NCBI GenBank assembly: GCA_964564635.1 | Contig: CAZMAR010000001.1 | Coordinates: 558,001 to 622,000, forward strand | DNA from: Tepidaquicella sp964564635 | Lineage (GTDB): Bacteria > Bacteroidota > Ignavibacteria > Tepidaquicellales > Tepidaquicellaceae | Length of the DNA: 64,000 nt | Direction of reading: 5' to 3' | In this document: piece after piece, positions 8,458 through 20,400 of the stretch | How the letters are laid out: every line of letters begins with the position of its first letter | How positions within the stretch are numbered: the stretch's first letter is position 1 | Program-made: the position numbers and the translations under genes | The notes under the pieces: generated by a model | Database searches by the model: none | What the model was told of the DNA's origin: nothing | Seen by the model: the letters and a program-made list of their open reading frames with translations, nothing else

Positions 8458-10194
8458 CTAATTAAATTTAATATCTTTTATCCTTAACTTCCCAACAGGA
8501 TAATTGTTCCAATGATTTACATCAATTGTATAACATATACTACAGGAAACTCCGGGTCTAATATAATCTGTCAGTTTTGATTCATAAGGTAAATTTGCTT
8601 CAAAGGTAATATTAGATACTGGGTCAGTTAATCGGAATATAAAATAATAATTTTTTAAAACTCTAATTGTATCTTCAATAACAAGATTTCTGCTCATAAA
8701 GACAGGGACAGGATTACCTGGACCGAATGGTTCAAAATAATCAAGTACATTAAGAAATACCGCATCAATCTCATTAAATTTTATTTCTGCTTCATATTCA
8801 AAATCAGGAGAAGTATCCTTAAAAATAAGTTTCTCACGAGCAATTTCATTAAATTTTTTTCTAAACTTCTCAATGTTTTCAATTTTCAGTTCAAGACCAG
8901 CGGCATAAAAATGGCCACCAAACTGAATTAAAATATCATCACATTGTTTTAATGCTTCGTATATATTGAAATCATTTATACTTCTTGCACTCCCCTTTGC
9001 GACGCCATTTATAGTAGATAAAATTATAGTAGGTAGATTATATTTTTCAACCAATCTTGCTGCTACAATTCCTATAACGCCCGAATGCCAATCATCTTTG
9101 TGCAATATGATAGAGTATGGATTTTCATTCAAATATTTTTCCTCAAACATTTCTATTGCTTGCCGTGTAATCTCCTGATCCATTTCTCGCCTATCTGTAT
9201 TTGTATCATCAAGTTCAGAAGATAACAAATCAAGTTTCTCTTTATCTTCACAAAGTAAAAATTCAATTGCCCTTTTCGCATCTCCCAATCTACCAACAGC
9301 ATTAAGTCTTGGAGCAATTGAGTAAACGATATTAGTTGTATTAATTTTATTTGCTGTGCCTTGAGGAAGCTTAGATATCAAAGTTTTTATTGATGGTCGG
9401 GGAGTTTTATTCATTAAATCAAAACCAGCATTTATTAATATTCTGTTCTCATCTATAACTGGTGATATGTCAGAAGCGGTTGCAATAGCAACAAGGTCAA
9501 GATATTTATAAATAAGTTCATTCTTATTTAATTTTTTGCAAACTGCCTGAATTAGTTTGAATGCAACTCCGGTTCCACAAAGATACTTGAAAGGATAAGG
9601 ACAATCGCTTCTCATTGGATTCAGGACAGCAAGAGCATCAGGAATTTTTTCTTGAGGTTGATGATGGTCACAAATTATGAAATCAATTCCGAGAGAATTT
9701 GCATAATCAACTTTATCCAGAGCTGTAATACCGAAGTCAATTGCGATAATTAATTTAATATCCTTTTCTTTAGCAAGATTGATTGCATTAATGGAAACGC
9801 CATACCCTTCGGTTTCTCTATCAGGAATATATATTTCAGTATTAATTCCGAATTCATTCAGGAATAAGTGAAACATAGAAGCACCACAGGTCCCGTCTAC
9901 ATCATAGTCGCTTGTAATCATTATTTCTTCTTTTCTTGAAATAGCTTTTAAAATTCTATTGCAAGCGGTATCCATATCTTTCATAAGAAATGGCTCATAA
10001 AGTCTTTCAAGTTGTGGTTTAAAAAATTTTATAATATCGAGGTGACTCGATATCCCTCTCAAATATAATAACCGAAGGAGTGTTTCAGATAGTTTAACTT
10101 TATCTTTTACCTCATCATAAAAATTCGAAAAATCAATTTGTTTTCCAATGCCATTGCTCGGTTTTAGTTCTTTTAATTTCCAGGTTTTTTTCAA
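8458..10194 (-). CDS. recJ: Single-stranded-DNA-specific exonuclease RecJ
   Basis: A 578-residue 5'-3' single-strand exonuclease of the DHH phosphoesterase family. Motif I is SDYDVDG (D96, D98, D100), motif III is ICDHHQP (D176-H178), and the DHHA1 part has HSGVIGIVAARL and FGGHFYAAGL, which give the substrate-binding glycines and histidine. An OB-like C-terminal domain follows. The start is a TTG; an in-frame stop lies just upstream, so no longer form is possible. It trims DNA ends in recombination and mismatch repair, matching its ruvC and ruvA neighbours. The gap to yebC is 28 nt. Confidence 0.95.
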   Translation of the reverse strand: MKKTWKLKELKPSNGIGKQIDFSNFYDEVKDKVKLSETLLRLLYLRGISSHLDIIKFFKPQLERLYEPFLMKDMDTACNRILKAISRKEEIMITSDYDVDGTCGASMFHLFLNEFGINTEIYIPDRETEGYGVSINAINLAKEKDIKLIIAIDFGITALDKVDYANSLGIDFIICDHHQPQEKIPDALAVLNPMRSDCPYPFKYLCGTGVAFKLIQAVCKKLNKNELIYKYLDLVAIATASDISPVIDENRILINAGFDLMNKTPRPSIKTLISKLPQGTANKINTTNIVYSIAPRLNAVGRLGDAKRAIEFLLCEDKEKLDLLSSELDDTNTDRREMDQEITRQAIEMFEEKYLNENPYSIILHKDDWHSGVIGIVAARLVEKYNLPTIILSTINGVAKGSARSINDFNIYEALKQCDDILIQFGGHFYAAGLELKIENIEKFRKKFNEIAREKLIFKDTSPDFEYEAEIKFNEIDAVFLNVLDYFEPFGPGNPVPVFMSRNLVIEDTIRVLKNYYFIFRLTDPVSNITFEANLPYESKLTDYIRPGVSCSICYTIDVNHWNNYPVGKLRIKDIKFN

Positions 10195-10219
10195 TTGAAT
10201 TCATATTAAATTTTTTTTG

Positions 10220-10304
10220 TGCTCAAAGAGGGATTCGAACCCTCACCTTAATAATTAAGACTGCACCCTGAATGCAGCGCGTCTACCAATTCCGCCATTT
10301 GAGC
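10220..10304 (-). tRNA. tRNA-Leu (anticodon CAG)
   Basis: On the minus strand the acceptor stem GCTCAAA pairs with TTTGAGC. The D arm has GGAATTGGTAGAC. The anticodon arm is CTGCA-TTCAGGG-TGCAG, which gives CAG. A long class II variable arm (around CTTAATTATTAAG) and a T arm GAGGG-TTCGAAT-CCCTC follow. The discriminator is A. CCA is not encoded, so it must be added enzymatically. Confidence 0.95.
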
Positions 10305-10322
10305 GTTACACATTTTTTATGA

Positions 10323-10351
10323 AAGATATCAAATGAAACTTGAAAATTCAA
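10323..10351 (-). promoter_or_regulatory. Promoter of tRNA-Leu
   Basis: On the minus strand TTGAAT (10346-10351), 17 bp, TATCTT (10323-10328), ending 18 bp before the tRNA 5' end. The spacing fits a short tRNA leader. It may also feed recJ, which lies 26 nt past the tRNA. Confidence 0.5.
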
Positions 10352-10436
10352 TTTTAAAAATTTTACCCTTTATTTTTTTCAACATTAATTTTTCTATAAA
10401 ATTAAAATGAATGTTTGATTTAAAATAAAATAAAAA

Positions 10437-10471
10437 AGCCACTTCCATTCTGTTAAGAATGAGAAGTGGCT
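10437..10471 (-). terminator. Intrinsic terminator after the T9SS-sorted protein gene
   Basis: On the minus strand AGCCACTTCTCATTCT pairs with AGAATGGAAGTGGCT with one bulge, followed by TTTTTTATTTTATTTT. It lies 31 bp after the stop of the gene at 10502. Confidence 0.85.
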
Positions 10472-10501
10472 ATAAGATAAGGAGTTTCAAATGATAAACT
10501 C

Positions 10502-11365
10502 TTATTTAATCAGTACCATTCTCTTTGTATCAGAGAAATCCTTCGTGCGTATTGTGTAGAAATAAATTCCGCTTGCCAGTCGATCTGCTGACCAACTAAT
10601 TTCATACCTTCCCTGTTCTTGTTCTTGATTTACAAGTTCTTCAACTTCTCTACCGGTTATATCATATATCTTAATAGTAACAAAGGTTTTCTTTGGAATA
10701 TCATACTTTATCGTCGTTGCAGGGTTAAATGGATTCGGATAATTTTGATATAACTGGTATTCTGTTGGTAATTCATTTGCGATTTGAATTACACCAGTTG
10801 GTGTTGGTTGAACCACAGTATATCCTGAAGGATAGGAAAGCTGGCTAAGACTATCGAACACAAGGGTTGGATATTGATCAGGCGGTACTCTGAAAGTCAT
10901 CTGTGTATTGTTCACCGGTGGTGTTGCAGTCCAGCGTAAAGTGGCAATCAAGTAGATACCGGGATTAAATATATAAAAACCACTCGTATTAAATGTAAGA
11001 ATGTTCAAACTAATGGCAGTTCCATTTAGTATAGAAGTGGTTGTCATATTCTGATACCCATTAGCGTTACTAATATTTGGATTAGCATTTACGGCTGGAT
11101 TATCTGCTTTCACTATAAGTGACCCTGAAGGGGAGCAAGTAAAGTTAATTCTAATATTACATGACCCAACCGCCCAATATTGACCAGAAGGTATAGTCGC
11201 CATTAAATCATACATAAAATATCCACCCTGTAATCTCGGGTTTGATAAAGAAAATGAAACCTTCTGACTGTGGGCTGCCCCCACAAATAATGCCGTTAAT
11301 AACAGCAGAGTAATTAGTTTTTTCATCTTGTTTATTTTTATTTTTAATTTAAATTTATTTTTCAT
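10502..11365 (-). CDS. Secreted beta-sandwich protein with T9SS type A sorting domain
   Basis: A 287-residue protein. The N-terminus is a signal peptide with a long basic region; cleavage is likely after AAHSQ. The start at 11365 has AAGGAG (11378-11383) at 12-nt spacing; an internal ATG at 11326 (MKKLITLL) is the alternative but has no such site. Residues about 35-185 form a single beta-rich domain (YFMYDLMATIPSG, NIRINFTCSPSGSLIV, GIYLIATLRWTAT) whose strand pattern resembles cohesin-type sandwiches, an inference only. The last 85 residues are a standard T9SS sorting domain: YQNYPNPFNPATTIKYDIP, then DITGREVEEL, ASGIYFY and the end KRMVLIK. Such cargo is exported by T9SS and usually fixed at the cell surface. 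It lies 84 nt downstream of the giant dockerin gene on the same strand. Confidence 0.8.
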   Translation of the reverse strand: MKNKFKLKIKINKMKKLITLLLLTALFVGAAHSQKVSFSLSNPRLQGGYFMYDLMATIPSGQYWAVGSCNIRINFTCSPSGSLIVKADNPAVNANPNISNANGYQNMTTTSILNGTAISLNILTFNTSGFYIFNPGIYLIATLRWTATPPVNNTQMTFRVPPDQYPTLVFDSLSQLSYPSGYTVVQPTPTGVIQIANELPTEYQLYQNYPNPFNPATTIKYDIPKKTFVTIKIYDITGREVEELVNQEQEQGRYEISWSADRLASGIYFYTIRTKDFSDTKRMVLIK

Positions 11366-11402
11366 TTAAAAACTTTTCTCCTTGTTTAAAAAATATCGTG
11401 GA

Positions 11403-11433
11403 AAGATAGCGGAGTATTAAGCTCCGCTATCTT
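11403..11433 (-). terminator. Hairpin after the giant gene, possible partial terminator
   Basis: AAGATAGCGGAG (11403-11414) pairs with CTCCGCTATCTT (11422-11433), a perfect 12-bp stem with a 7-nt loop. On the minus strand six T follow after about 8 nt, so termination may be incomplete and let transcription run into the T9SS-cargo gene. Confidence 0.55.
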
Positions 11434-11449
11434 CCAATTATTCTATTTA

Positions 11450-14400
11450 TTATTCTGTGTTTTGTTTAAATTCTCTTTTTGGAGTTTCGTATTTCTTCCT
11501 TATCTCTTCTATTATTCTAGAGCGTTGTCCTGGATCTGGGGGTGTCATCACCGTTGGAACAGATTTCGTTATACCAAAGTCACTTATTAAGATTGCCACA
11601 TCAAGAGCATCAACCGCACCATCACCGTTTAAGTCACCGCTTAAATAACCAAAATTACCATACTGTGGTATGAACAATGCCACATCAAGAGCATCAACTG
11701 CACCATCCTGATTTATATCACCCGCATATAGTACCCATACACTTCCAACTTTTTTCATATTATAGCCATATGCCTTTGCAGAGTCAGTTGTAAAGTCGTA
11801 GCTTAATGGAGTACCGGCAACAAATGATTGTGGTAATCTACTCCAGGTTTCAAGGTGGTTCCTGTGCATTACAACAATATAATAGTTACCAGAGGCTTTA
11901 TTAAAGTTCATAGTAGCCGTACCTGAACTTGAGAGTACTACCTTTTGCGAGTCAACGAACGCATACGGTGAAGTGCTATTTGCTATATATACTTTAGCAG
12001 TATCTGATACGTGGGTTGTGCCATTCCAGAATCCTTCAAGATAAACTTTCAGGTTCAATGTTAACATTGGCGAGGAATAGTTGAACTCATCAGCACCTAT
12101 ATCTGGAGAAACTGTACTTCTTGGATTGTCATCAATATCGTCTGTAACAGTTGAAATGTATTGCCCTGCATTTCCAACAGGTGACACCTGAGTTGAGTCA
12201 ATATGTAGGTTAGAATCATTTACAAATATTGGGTCTCCTGAAATACTTGCGGAGTCTTTTAGGGTTGCAAGTTTCCAGTCTGATAATGTTGTCTTATCAC
12301 CACCTAAGTATCCAAGTATACCGGGCGTTCCGGATACATAATAATCGTTATAATTAATATCTGTAAATGCAGCATTGGTTCCTGCACAGTAAATTGAATA
12401 GCTCTTATCAGTTGTGCTTGCCGTGTTATCAAATTTATTAACGAATATGTTGTCTCTTAAATTCAGAGCAGTAATTCCTGAAGATGCATAGAATGCAGTA
12501 TGTACAGTTGATGATGAGTAGCCTGAATAAGAACCATACAGGTTAACAGAGTTGAAGTAAACTGTAACACCGCTAATGGAAGCATCAAGTGCTATACCAA
12601 TACCCCAGTATGTAACTGAAGCATCAGAAGTTGCTACAATATTCCATACGAAGTTATTTATTATTTCTATATTAGATGGTGAAACAGTTGTCGCTATATT
12701 AATTCCTCTACAACCATACCCTCCCGTGTTAGAGTTCAGCATATTTCCAATCTTGTTTTTCGTTATACTTACTCCTGATGTCGTTGAGAATACATAAATA
12801 CCATATGGTGGTGAGGAATAAGCTGTTCTTATACCGGTAATTGTATTCTTTGTAATTGAAATATTTGAATTAGCAACACCAGTAGAAATTGCAATTCCTC
12901 GTGGAGGTCCATAACCTGCAAGATTTGTGATTGTGTTTCCAGAAATCGTACCGTTCTTTGTACCTGTAGCAAACCATATTCCTGTAATATTGCTTGCATC
13001 AACTGCATTGGAATCGTTTCCAATTAAATTATTTGCAACTGTAACACCATCAACACCCTGTACATAAATTTTTACTAGTCTTACAGGAGAAAGTGTATTA
13101 TTTAATTCATTATTACTTATGTTCAGACCGCTTCCATTACCTGTTGCAACATTCGCGATTGAATAAATTCCAATATATGCTAAGTTAATCTTATTATTTA
13201 TGATTTCTATGTTATTAAACCAGCCTGCGGTACCGGGTGCGTTAGCGTCTGATACAATAACAGAACTACTTGAATTAACACCATTGGTAATTATACAGTT
13301 CTTTACTGTAACATTTGTAATTGGGGTTGTTCCGACTGAACCAATTACTATTACCTGTGGTGCCGTGATGCTTGAATTTATAATAGACAGGTTCCTTGTA
13401 GTTCCGCCTGTTGTATTGGAACCATCTATCGTAACATAGCTGGTTTGAATTTTAAATATTTGAGTTGAAGGTGCATTTCCATTTATTGTTGCATTTACAC
13501 CTGTATTTGGTTTAATCGTAACTGTCTTGGTAGAGGATGGTAAATTCATATTCTGTACATTAATAACAATTGGATATGTTTCACCTGTAGTATAAGATGT
13601 ATCAACAAGCAAGAATCTTGTGTTAGCACTAACACCTCTCAAATTCAAATCATTTACAGCTGCTGTTATCGTTGCATAAACACCCATTATACCATCAGGT
13701 AAATCAACTGCGGGATTTTCTTCTTTCTTAATATAAAGCGGACCATCATAAACCTTTCCATTTTCCATAGGTATCCATCTTTCTTGTTCAACAGTTACGA
13801 GTTTAGTCCTTCCATTGCCGGCATAAGGAGAGGTAAGTTCTGTAGCATCTTTTTTCGGCTCCTGTCCTTTACCTGGTGAAGCTTCTTCCACATTGTTGTC
13901 TTCCACTGGAACTTCCTTTATCACTTTTTCAACAACCTTTTCAAAGTAAATTCTCTTACCTGCAATGCTATTGAACAGGGTTAATCCAACCGTATAATCT
14001 CCAGCAAGCGGAGCAGCAGAAATCCTGTAACTGCTTGGGTTTGTTGGTGGAATACTTGCCGCTGGTGGGTCGTATGTGAAACCACCTGCACCTAATGACG
14101 GATATGCTCCAATATTTGGTGGGGTTGAATTATCCCTTGCTACTATATAATAGAATACTGTATCCCCAAGAACCACACCACCACCAAATGTATAAGTGTA
14201 TTGTGGATAGGATACAGTTGTTGGTGCAGCAGCATTCCAACTACCAGAATTAATCTTCCAGTAAAGTATGGGCCATCCGGGAGAGGTCGTTGGCACTCCG
14301 CTTGGGTCACTTATCGTAGCAGTCAAAGTTCTCGCTGAGAGGCTTGGAGTATTCAGTAACGGTGTATAAGAAATATTAGGCGGATTAATATCAAGCGGTT

Positions 14401-17400
14401 TTCCTCCAAATTCATCTGCTCCTATATCCGGTGCAGTCGCTGGATAGAGTGGATGAACCGGATAACCTGGATTCGGATAGCGTGGTTGTCCATCAAAGTC
14501 AGTTGTGATTGCTATTGGGCTTGATACTGTATTTCCTCCACTTTCTGCTACTGTTGCAAGTGCGGTATCAATATGTAAATCATATGGTCGCGTTGATACA
14601 TTTACAAACGGTGGATTCTGAGTTACTGAATTTGCATCTCTTGGCGTAACTCTCGCTTTATAAAGTGCTAATGTAGAATCCATATTTGTTCCATCATAGT
14701 ATATCAGTCTATTGGAAGCTGGTGTTCCAGCATAGAATAAATTATAATCTGAAGTATTTGCATAGGTTGTAAGAGTTGTGCTATTTCTCTGATACGCTAC
14801 TGTATATCCACCTGTAGCACCTGGTGTGGAAACATTAACTATTATGTTATTCCTTAAATCAAGTGTCGGTGTAGTGGATGCCCACAGTGCTGCAGTACCA
14901 AAGGTTGAGCCGCTTACCATTGATTGTGCATTGAGGTAAATTGTATTGTAATATAAATTATTCGTAGTACCACCGGATAAATATACTCCAAAATCTGCAG
15001 GCGCTGATGTTGAAGAGTCAGACCTTATATCTGAAACAAAGTTATTATAAATATTATTTGTTGTTCCACTTGATACATACATACCGTAACCACTACCTGA
15101 TCCTGTTCTTAAATTTGTTACCAGATTTCTATATATATTTACATTTGTTCCACCTGAGAAGTAATAACCATAAACAACACCACTTCCAATTGTTCTTATA
15201 TTCCTTACTATATTACCATAAAAGTTCTTGTTCACAGCCGTTGAAGCGTTATAGATACCATAAACCGATCCAATTCCATCACTGTATATATTCTCAACTG
15301 TATTATTATAATAATTAAATGTACCTGAAGAAGCAGCATTAGAAATATATACACAGTATAACACCCCACTGCTACCTAAACCTTTATATAGATTCCTTAT
15401 TACATTGTTATAGTAATTTACTGTTGTTGAATAATAATTATATCCATACATATAATAAGCAGTACCCGTTGTAACTGCAAGAGTGTCATTTTCTATTGTA
15501 TTATTATATACATTGAAAGTCTCCTGTCCATAATACAGATACATTCCATAAAGTGTTCCAGTACTCAATGTTGACTGTATTCTCCTATTACCTGCGAAAT
15601 AATTGTTGGTCACATAGCCTACACTTCCCACGGGTGGCGTTGTTGTATATGGATATATATAGAATCCATATATTGTACCGGTAGCAGTTTGTGATGTACC
15701 GCCCCACTTATTATTTATAAATTTGTTAGAATCCACTATAAAATTCATGCTTGTCACATAGTACAAATAATAGCCATATAAAGCACCACTTGTTACAGCG
15801 GTTGTAGTCATTCCTTGAACTGTGTTTCTTTTAACAATTACAGTATTATCTACTCCATTGTATCCAGCATTGCTTAGACCAATACCATAGGAGGAAGAAG
15901 TCGTAACTGCATTAGTGTCTGATACCGTGTTATTATATACTGTGATGCTTGAGTTGTAACAAATGGATACAAATATTCCGTAGTTAGTAGTTGTCGTACC
16001 AGTTCCACCACCGATATCGTTGTTGCTTATTGATAAACTGTCCTGATAAATAGAATATATACCATAAGTCGTAACTGAACTACCACCAAAGTTTCTAATT
16101 GTATTACCACCCTGCACACCAATCTGGTTAAAGTGGTCATAAAATGCATACGGAAGAGATGCATCTGCAAATCCACCTACCCAGATTCCAATATAACAAT
16201 TACTAATATAGTTGTTATAGAATTTATTGCTTGAATTAGTACCTGAGAATGAGGTTATCGTCAATGAAGAAGTTGAAGAAATCGTATGGTTAGCAGAATA
16301 AATCCCGACACTGCTTGTATTTGTTTTCTTTAAAGTTATATTGCAATTCTTAATAGTTATATTTTGTGAACCAGAATCAGCGCTTGCCTTAAGTAATGCA
16401 TAACCCCATTCCATCTGAGTTGTTGTAGTTGTATTCGCAGGATTTTCTGCAAGGTCTATACCATCAAATGTAATATAACTGACACCATTAAATTTAATTA
16501 TTCCATCCATAGTACCAGTACCTGCAGCCGCAACAATTAATGGATTCGGAAGCGGGTTATCAAGAGTGCCCCACTTTTCAAATACTATTTGATTGGAAGC
16601 AGTACCTCGAGCATTAATAACAAGATTTGCTGCTGTATCTATATGACCAGTAGCAACTCTGAAAGTAACCCCACCTGTACCAACACCATAAGTATTTAAA
16701 TCAGTAATTGCTGCTGGAATTGACGGATAATCACCGGGAATATATTTTATTCCTGTAAGAGGACCAGCGGCTTGTGGGGTAAAGTTCCAGATTGGACTGT
16801 ATTGACTTACTCCATATTGAGCATAGACAGTTCTTACACGCCAGAAGTACTTTGTAGAAGATACTGCTTGATAGAATGTATAAACAGAATCCGATGCAAT
16901 AGTATCTTTCACAGTTGTACCAAAGGTTGAGTCAGTAGAAATTTGTAATTGATATCCTGAAGCAAATATTGTCTTATTCCATTTCATAACCACAGGGATT
17001 GGAATACCAGTTGCTCCGTTTGAAGGAGAAACGAGAGAAGGAACAATTGGTTTAGTATAATTGAATTCGTGAGAACCAATACAGGTTGGTCCTGTTTGAC
17101 TTCTTGGATATCCATTGTAGTCATTAGTAATACCAGTTATTCCAAGTCCGCGTTTTGCAACCAGAATTGAAACCGCCTGTGTTGTATCTATATTCAAATC
17201 TGCGTTTCCATAATTCCTGAATAGTTGTGATGCAGGAGCGTTTGCAACCGTGTCTGCACTACTGTTTGCATCTTCGCCGGAAGCTGTCTTCCATCCGCTA
17301 AGGTTGTAGAATGTTCCATACCAATCACCAATTTTGTCTGCATTTGGCGCAACATAAAAATTATAATCACTCAGGAAGTATGGACTGGTTCCTCTTTCAC

Positions 17401-20400
17401 CACCCTTCATTGAAGTCGGTAACATTTCTTCATCTGCCAATGCATATGGATATTGTTGTGTAAACTGGTCAAGGGAACCTGTTTGTACACCAGTGGCAAG
17501 GTTATTATTAGAACCACCAGTTCTTAAATTATATAATAAATTATTTCTTAATATACTGTAAGTTGCAAGACCAGATGTGGTTGCTCTATAATACGCATAG
17601 GAATTATATGGATTACCACTACCAGCAGTACCACCGAGTACTATAGTATTATAGAACCAGTTGCAATATCCTGCATTAGAACTAACATCCATAGCCCCTA
17701 CAACATTAGCCCAGCTTCCATTGTTATCGGTCATAGATATTTGATTGTTATATATCGTTGTTGTCATTCCATAATAAGAAGCAGCATTATATATACCAAT
17801 AACAAGATCACCACTGGAATTTATAGTTGATGAATATATCTTAGAAATCCTGTTTCCTGCAACTGTAGAACCATCACCAAGATAAATCGGTTGTATTCCA
17901 TACACAAGAATCCTTCCTGTTCCGGTTGGAGCAGCAGTCACTAAATTGGCAATGTTATATATATAATTGTTCTCTACATTAACCTTATTATATACATTCG
18001 GTAAAATTCCCATATGGAAACAGTTGTATGAAGTTGCTCCAGGACTTTGCCAGGAAAGCATATTCATAATAACATTATTCTTACATTCAGTCGGTAGATA
18101 ACCACCTAAAACTATACCATATCTACTAAAAGTACCTGAAAGTGTTACTATAGTTGAATCTGGTCTTGTCCAGATATTATTGATTGTATTATTGTTTACA
18201 ATTAAAGTAGGATTGCCGGCATAATAAGATGGTGATGCTTGTATGGCTCTGAATATACCATTCATTTGAAGACGTTCGGTACTATCAGCACTACCAACAG
18301 TGTTTCCTGATATATTCAACCAGCCAAGCACACCAGCAATTCCATAATATGTAGTTGTTGAAGCTGTAATATATGTGGACCTAATATTCTTGACAACATT
18401 ACCCCTTATAGTTGTTTGAGCATTATATCCAGCTCCGACATATATTCCATGGAATAATCCCTGCGTTTGCATATATGAGCCGCCTGCCTGTGCCTGTGAA
18501 CCACCGATATAATTACTATCTATTGTATATCCATTTCCATAATACGATGGGTATATATAAATTCCATACCAGGAAGCATTTGTAAGTGGTAAAGTATATG
18601 TACCGGGTACATAGTAAATACTGTTTTTCTTAATTACCCAGCCATCGCCACTTCCTGTTGTAGTCATATATATACCATAATAAAAGCAATTCATAATTTC
18701 ATTGTTAATAATATTGTTGTAACTGTTCAACACAGGTATAGCAGAGCCATAGTTACATATTCCAATATAAGGTGATGTGGTAAGGGAGTCACTTAAATCT
18801 CTAATTAAGTTACCAGAAATTGTAAGATAATTGTTTGCTTGTTGTGGTGCAGTTGTGACACCAGTTCCAATTAAAACTATACCACTTGTCGTACTTGTGT
18901 TTACACCTTCAATTATACAGTTCCTTAGAGTATCATAGGTACAGCCATAAGTAAATGATATTGTTGGATAGCTTCCACCAGTTCTGTTTACAAACCTTAA
19001 GTATCTTCCACTACCGCCATAACTACCATCAATTGTAACATTATTTACACCGTATAATCTAATTAAACCATTGGTATTTGCAACCCAACCGTAAATATTT
19101 CTTATTGTTGTGCCATCGGGTCTAATTGTAATTTTATAAGTAGCAGGAGCATATTGTTCAGACCAGTTTTGCAATTGATATGTACCGGGTTCCACAAGAT
19201 CACTTGTGATAACCACATTTAAATTACCCGTAAGAACTCCGGAATTAATTGCTGCAAATAATCCTCCGGTTCCTGTTAATGATGTATATGTTTGACCTGT
19301 GCCAACATAAACAGTGCTTGATAAACCAGATGCCACTATATTATATTGATTTATCGTTCCGGTTATAGGAAAGTTTGCAGCCGTTAAAGCTACACTTGTT
19401 GGTGTCGTTGTAAATACACCAGAATTAATTCCAACATTTGGTGTAGAAGCATTATCCTGAGCAACTACAAAATACTGAATTATATCACCAGAGGATACAC
19501 TACCACCATATAATTTTGTGTAATCAATTGTAAAAGTGAAACTTGAACCACTTAAAGTTCCAACAGCATATTTCCAGCCATCAGTTGCTGATGTATTATC
19601 ATTAAATGTATTCGCATTTGTAGATTTCTTATAATATACTCGTGGTGCATAGGTAGTAGAATTAACACCACTTGGGTCTAAAATCAACACATTTGAAAAT
19701 TGTCTGCTTGTTACAACACTTCCATTTCCAAGTTTATCATAAACGATGGTTGGTTGCACAATATCAGTAGCCATTGTACCGCTAAATTCATCGGCACCAA
19801 TATCTGCAAAAGGATCGCTCCTTGCATTTCCATCTTTATCTTCTGTAATTGAAATTGGGGCATAAGGTGGAGCGATAGATAGTGCACCATTATATAATAA
19901 AGTTGGAGTTGCACCGTTTATATGTAAATCACCTGTGGAAGCAGATGAAAACACAGGCATTTCTGAAATTGAACTTTGCTCTCTTGGATTTACATAATTC
20001 TTATATGTTTGCAAAGTGAAGAAACGGCTCGGGCCATCATAGTATATAACTCTACCTGTATCAGAAGTTGAACCACAATATATATTATTATTTCCGGAAA
20101 ATATTGAATAATAAGGTAAGTATGTGTTAGAACCGAGTCTTATTCCGGAAGTCTTTGCAGTATAAGTACCATTTCCTGGCTTTGATATATTTATAATATT
20201 ATTATTCCTTGCTTCAGTATAATAACTACCTGCAAGATAAATACCAGCACTACCATATGATGTGCTTGTGCTTGTATCAGCTAAATAAATACTATTATAA
20301 TATATTCCATTGAAGGTACCACCATTAATATAGAAACCAACATTTGCAAGATTGCTCGAGGATGAATTAGCTCTTGAGTTTGATATAAAGTTATTATAGT

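Noticed and set aside
15007..15318. A 103-codon plus-strand frame, and several like it, inside the giant gene
   Set aside because: They lie antisense to a long continuous frame with clear domain structure; their composition (Tyr, His and Leu runs) is what antisense of the repeats gives, and none has a credible start site.
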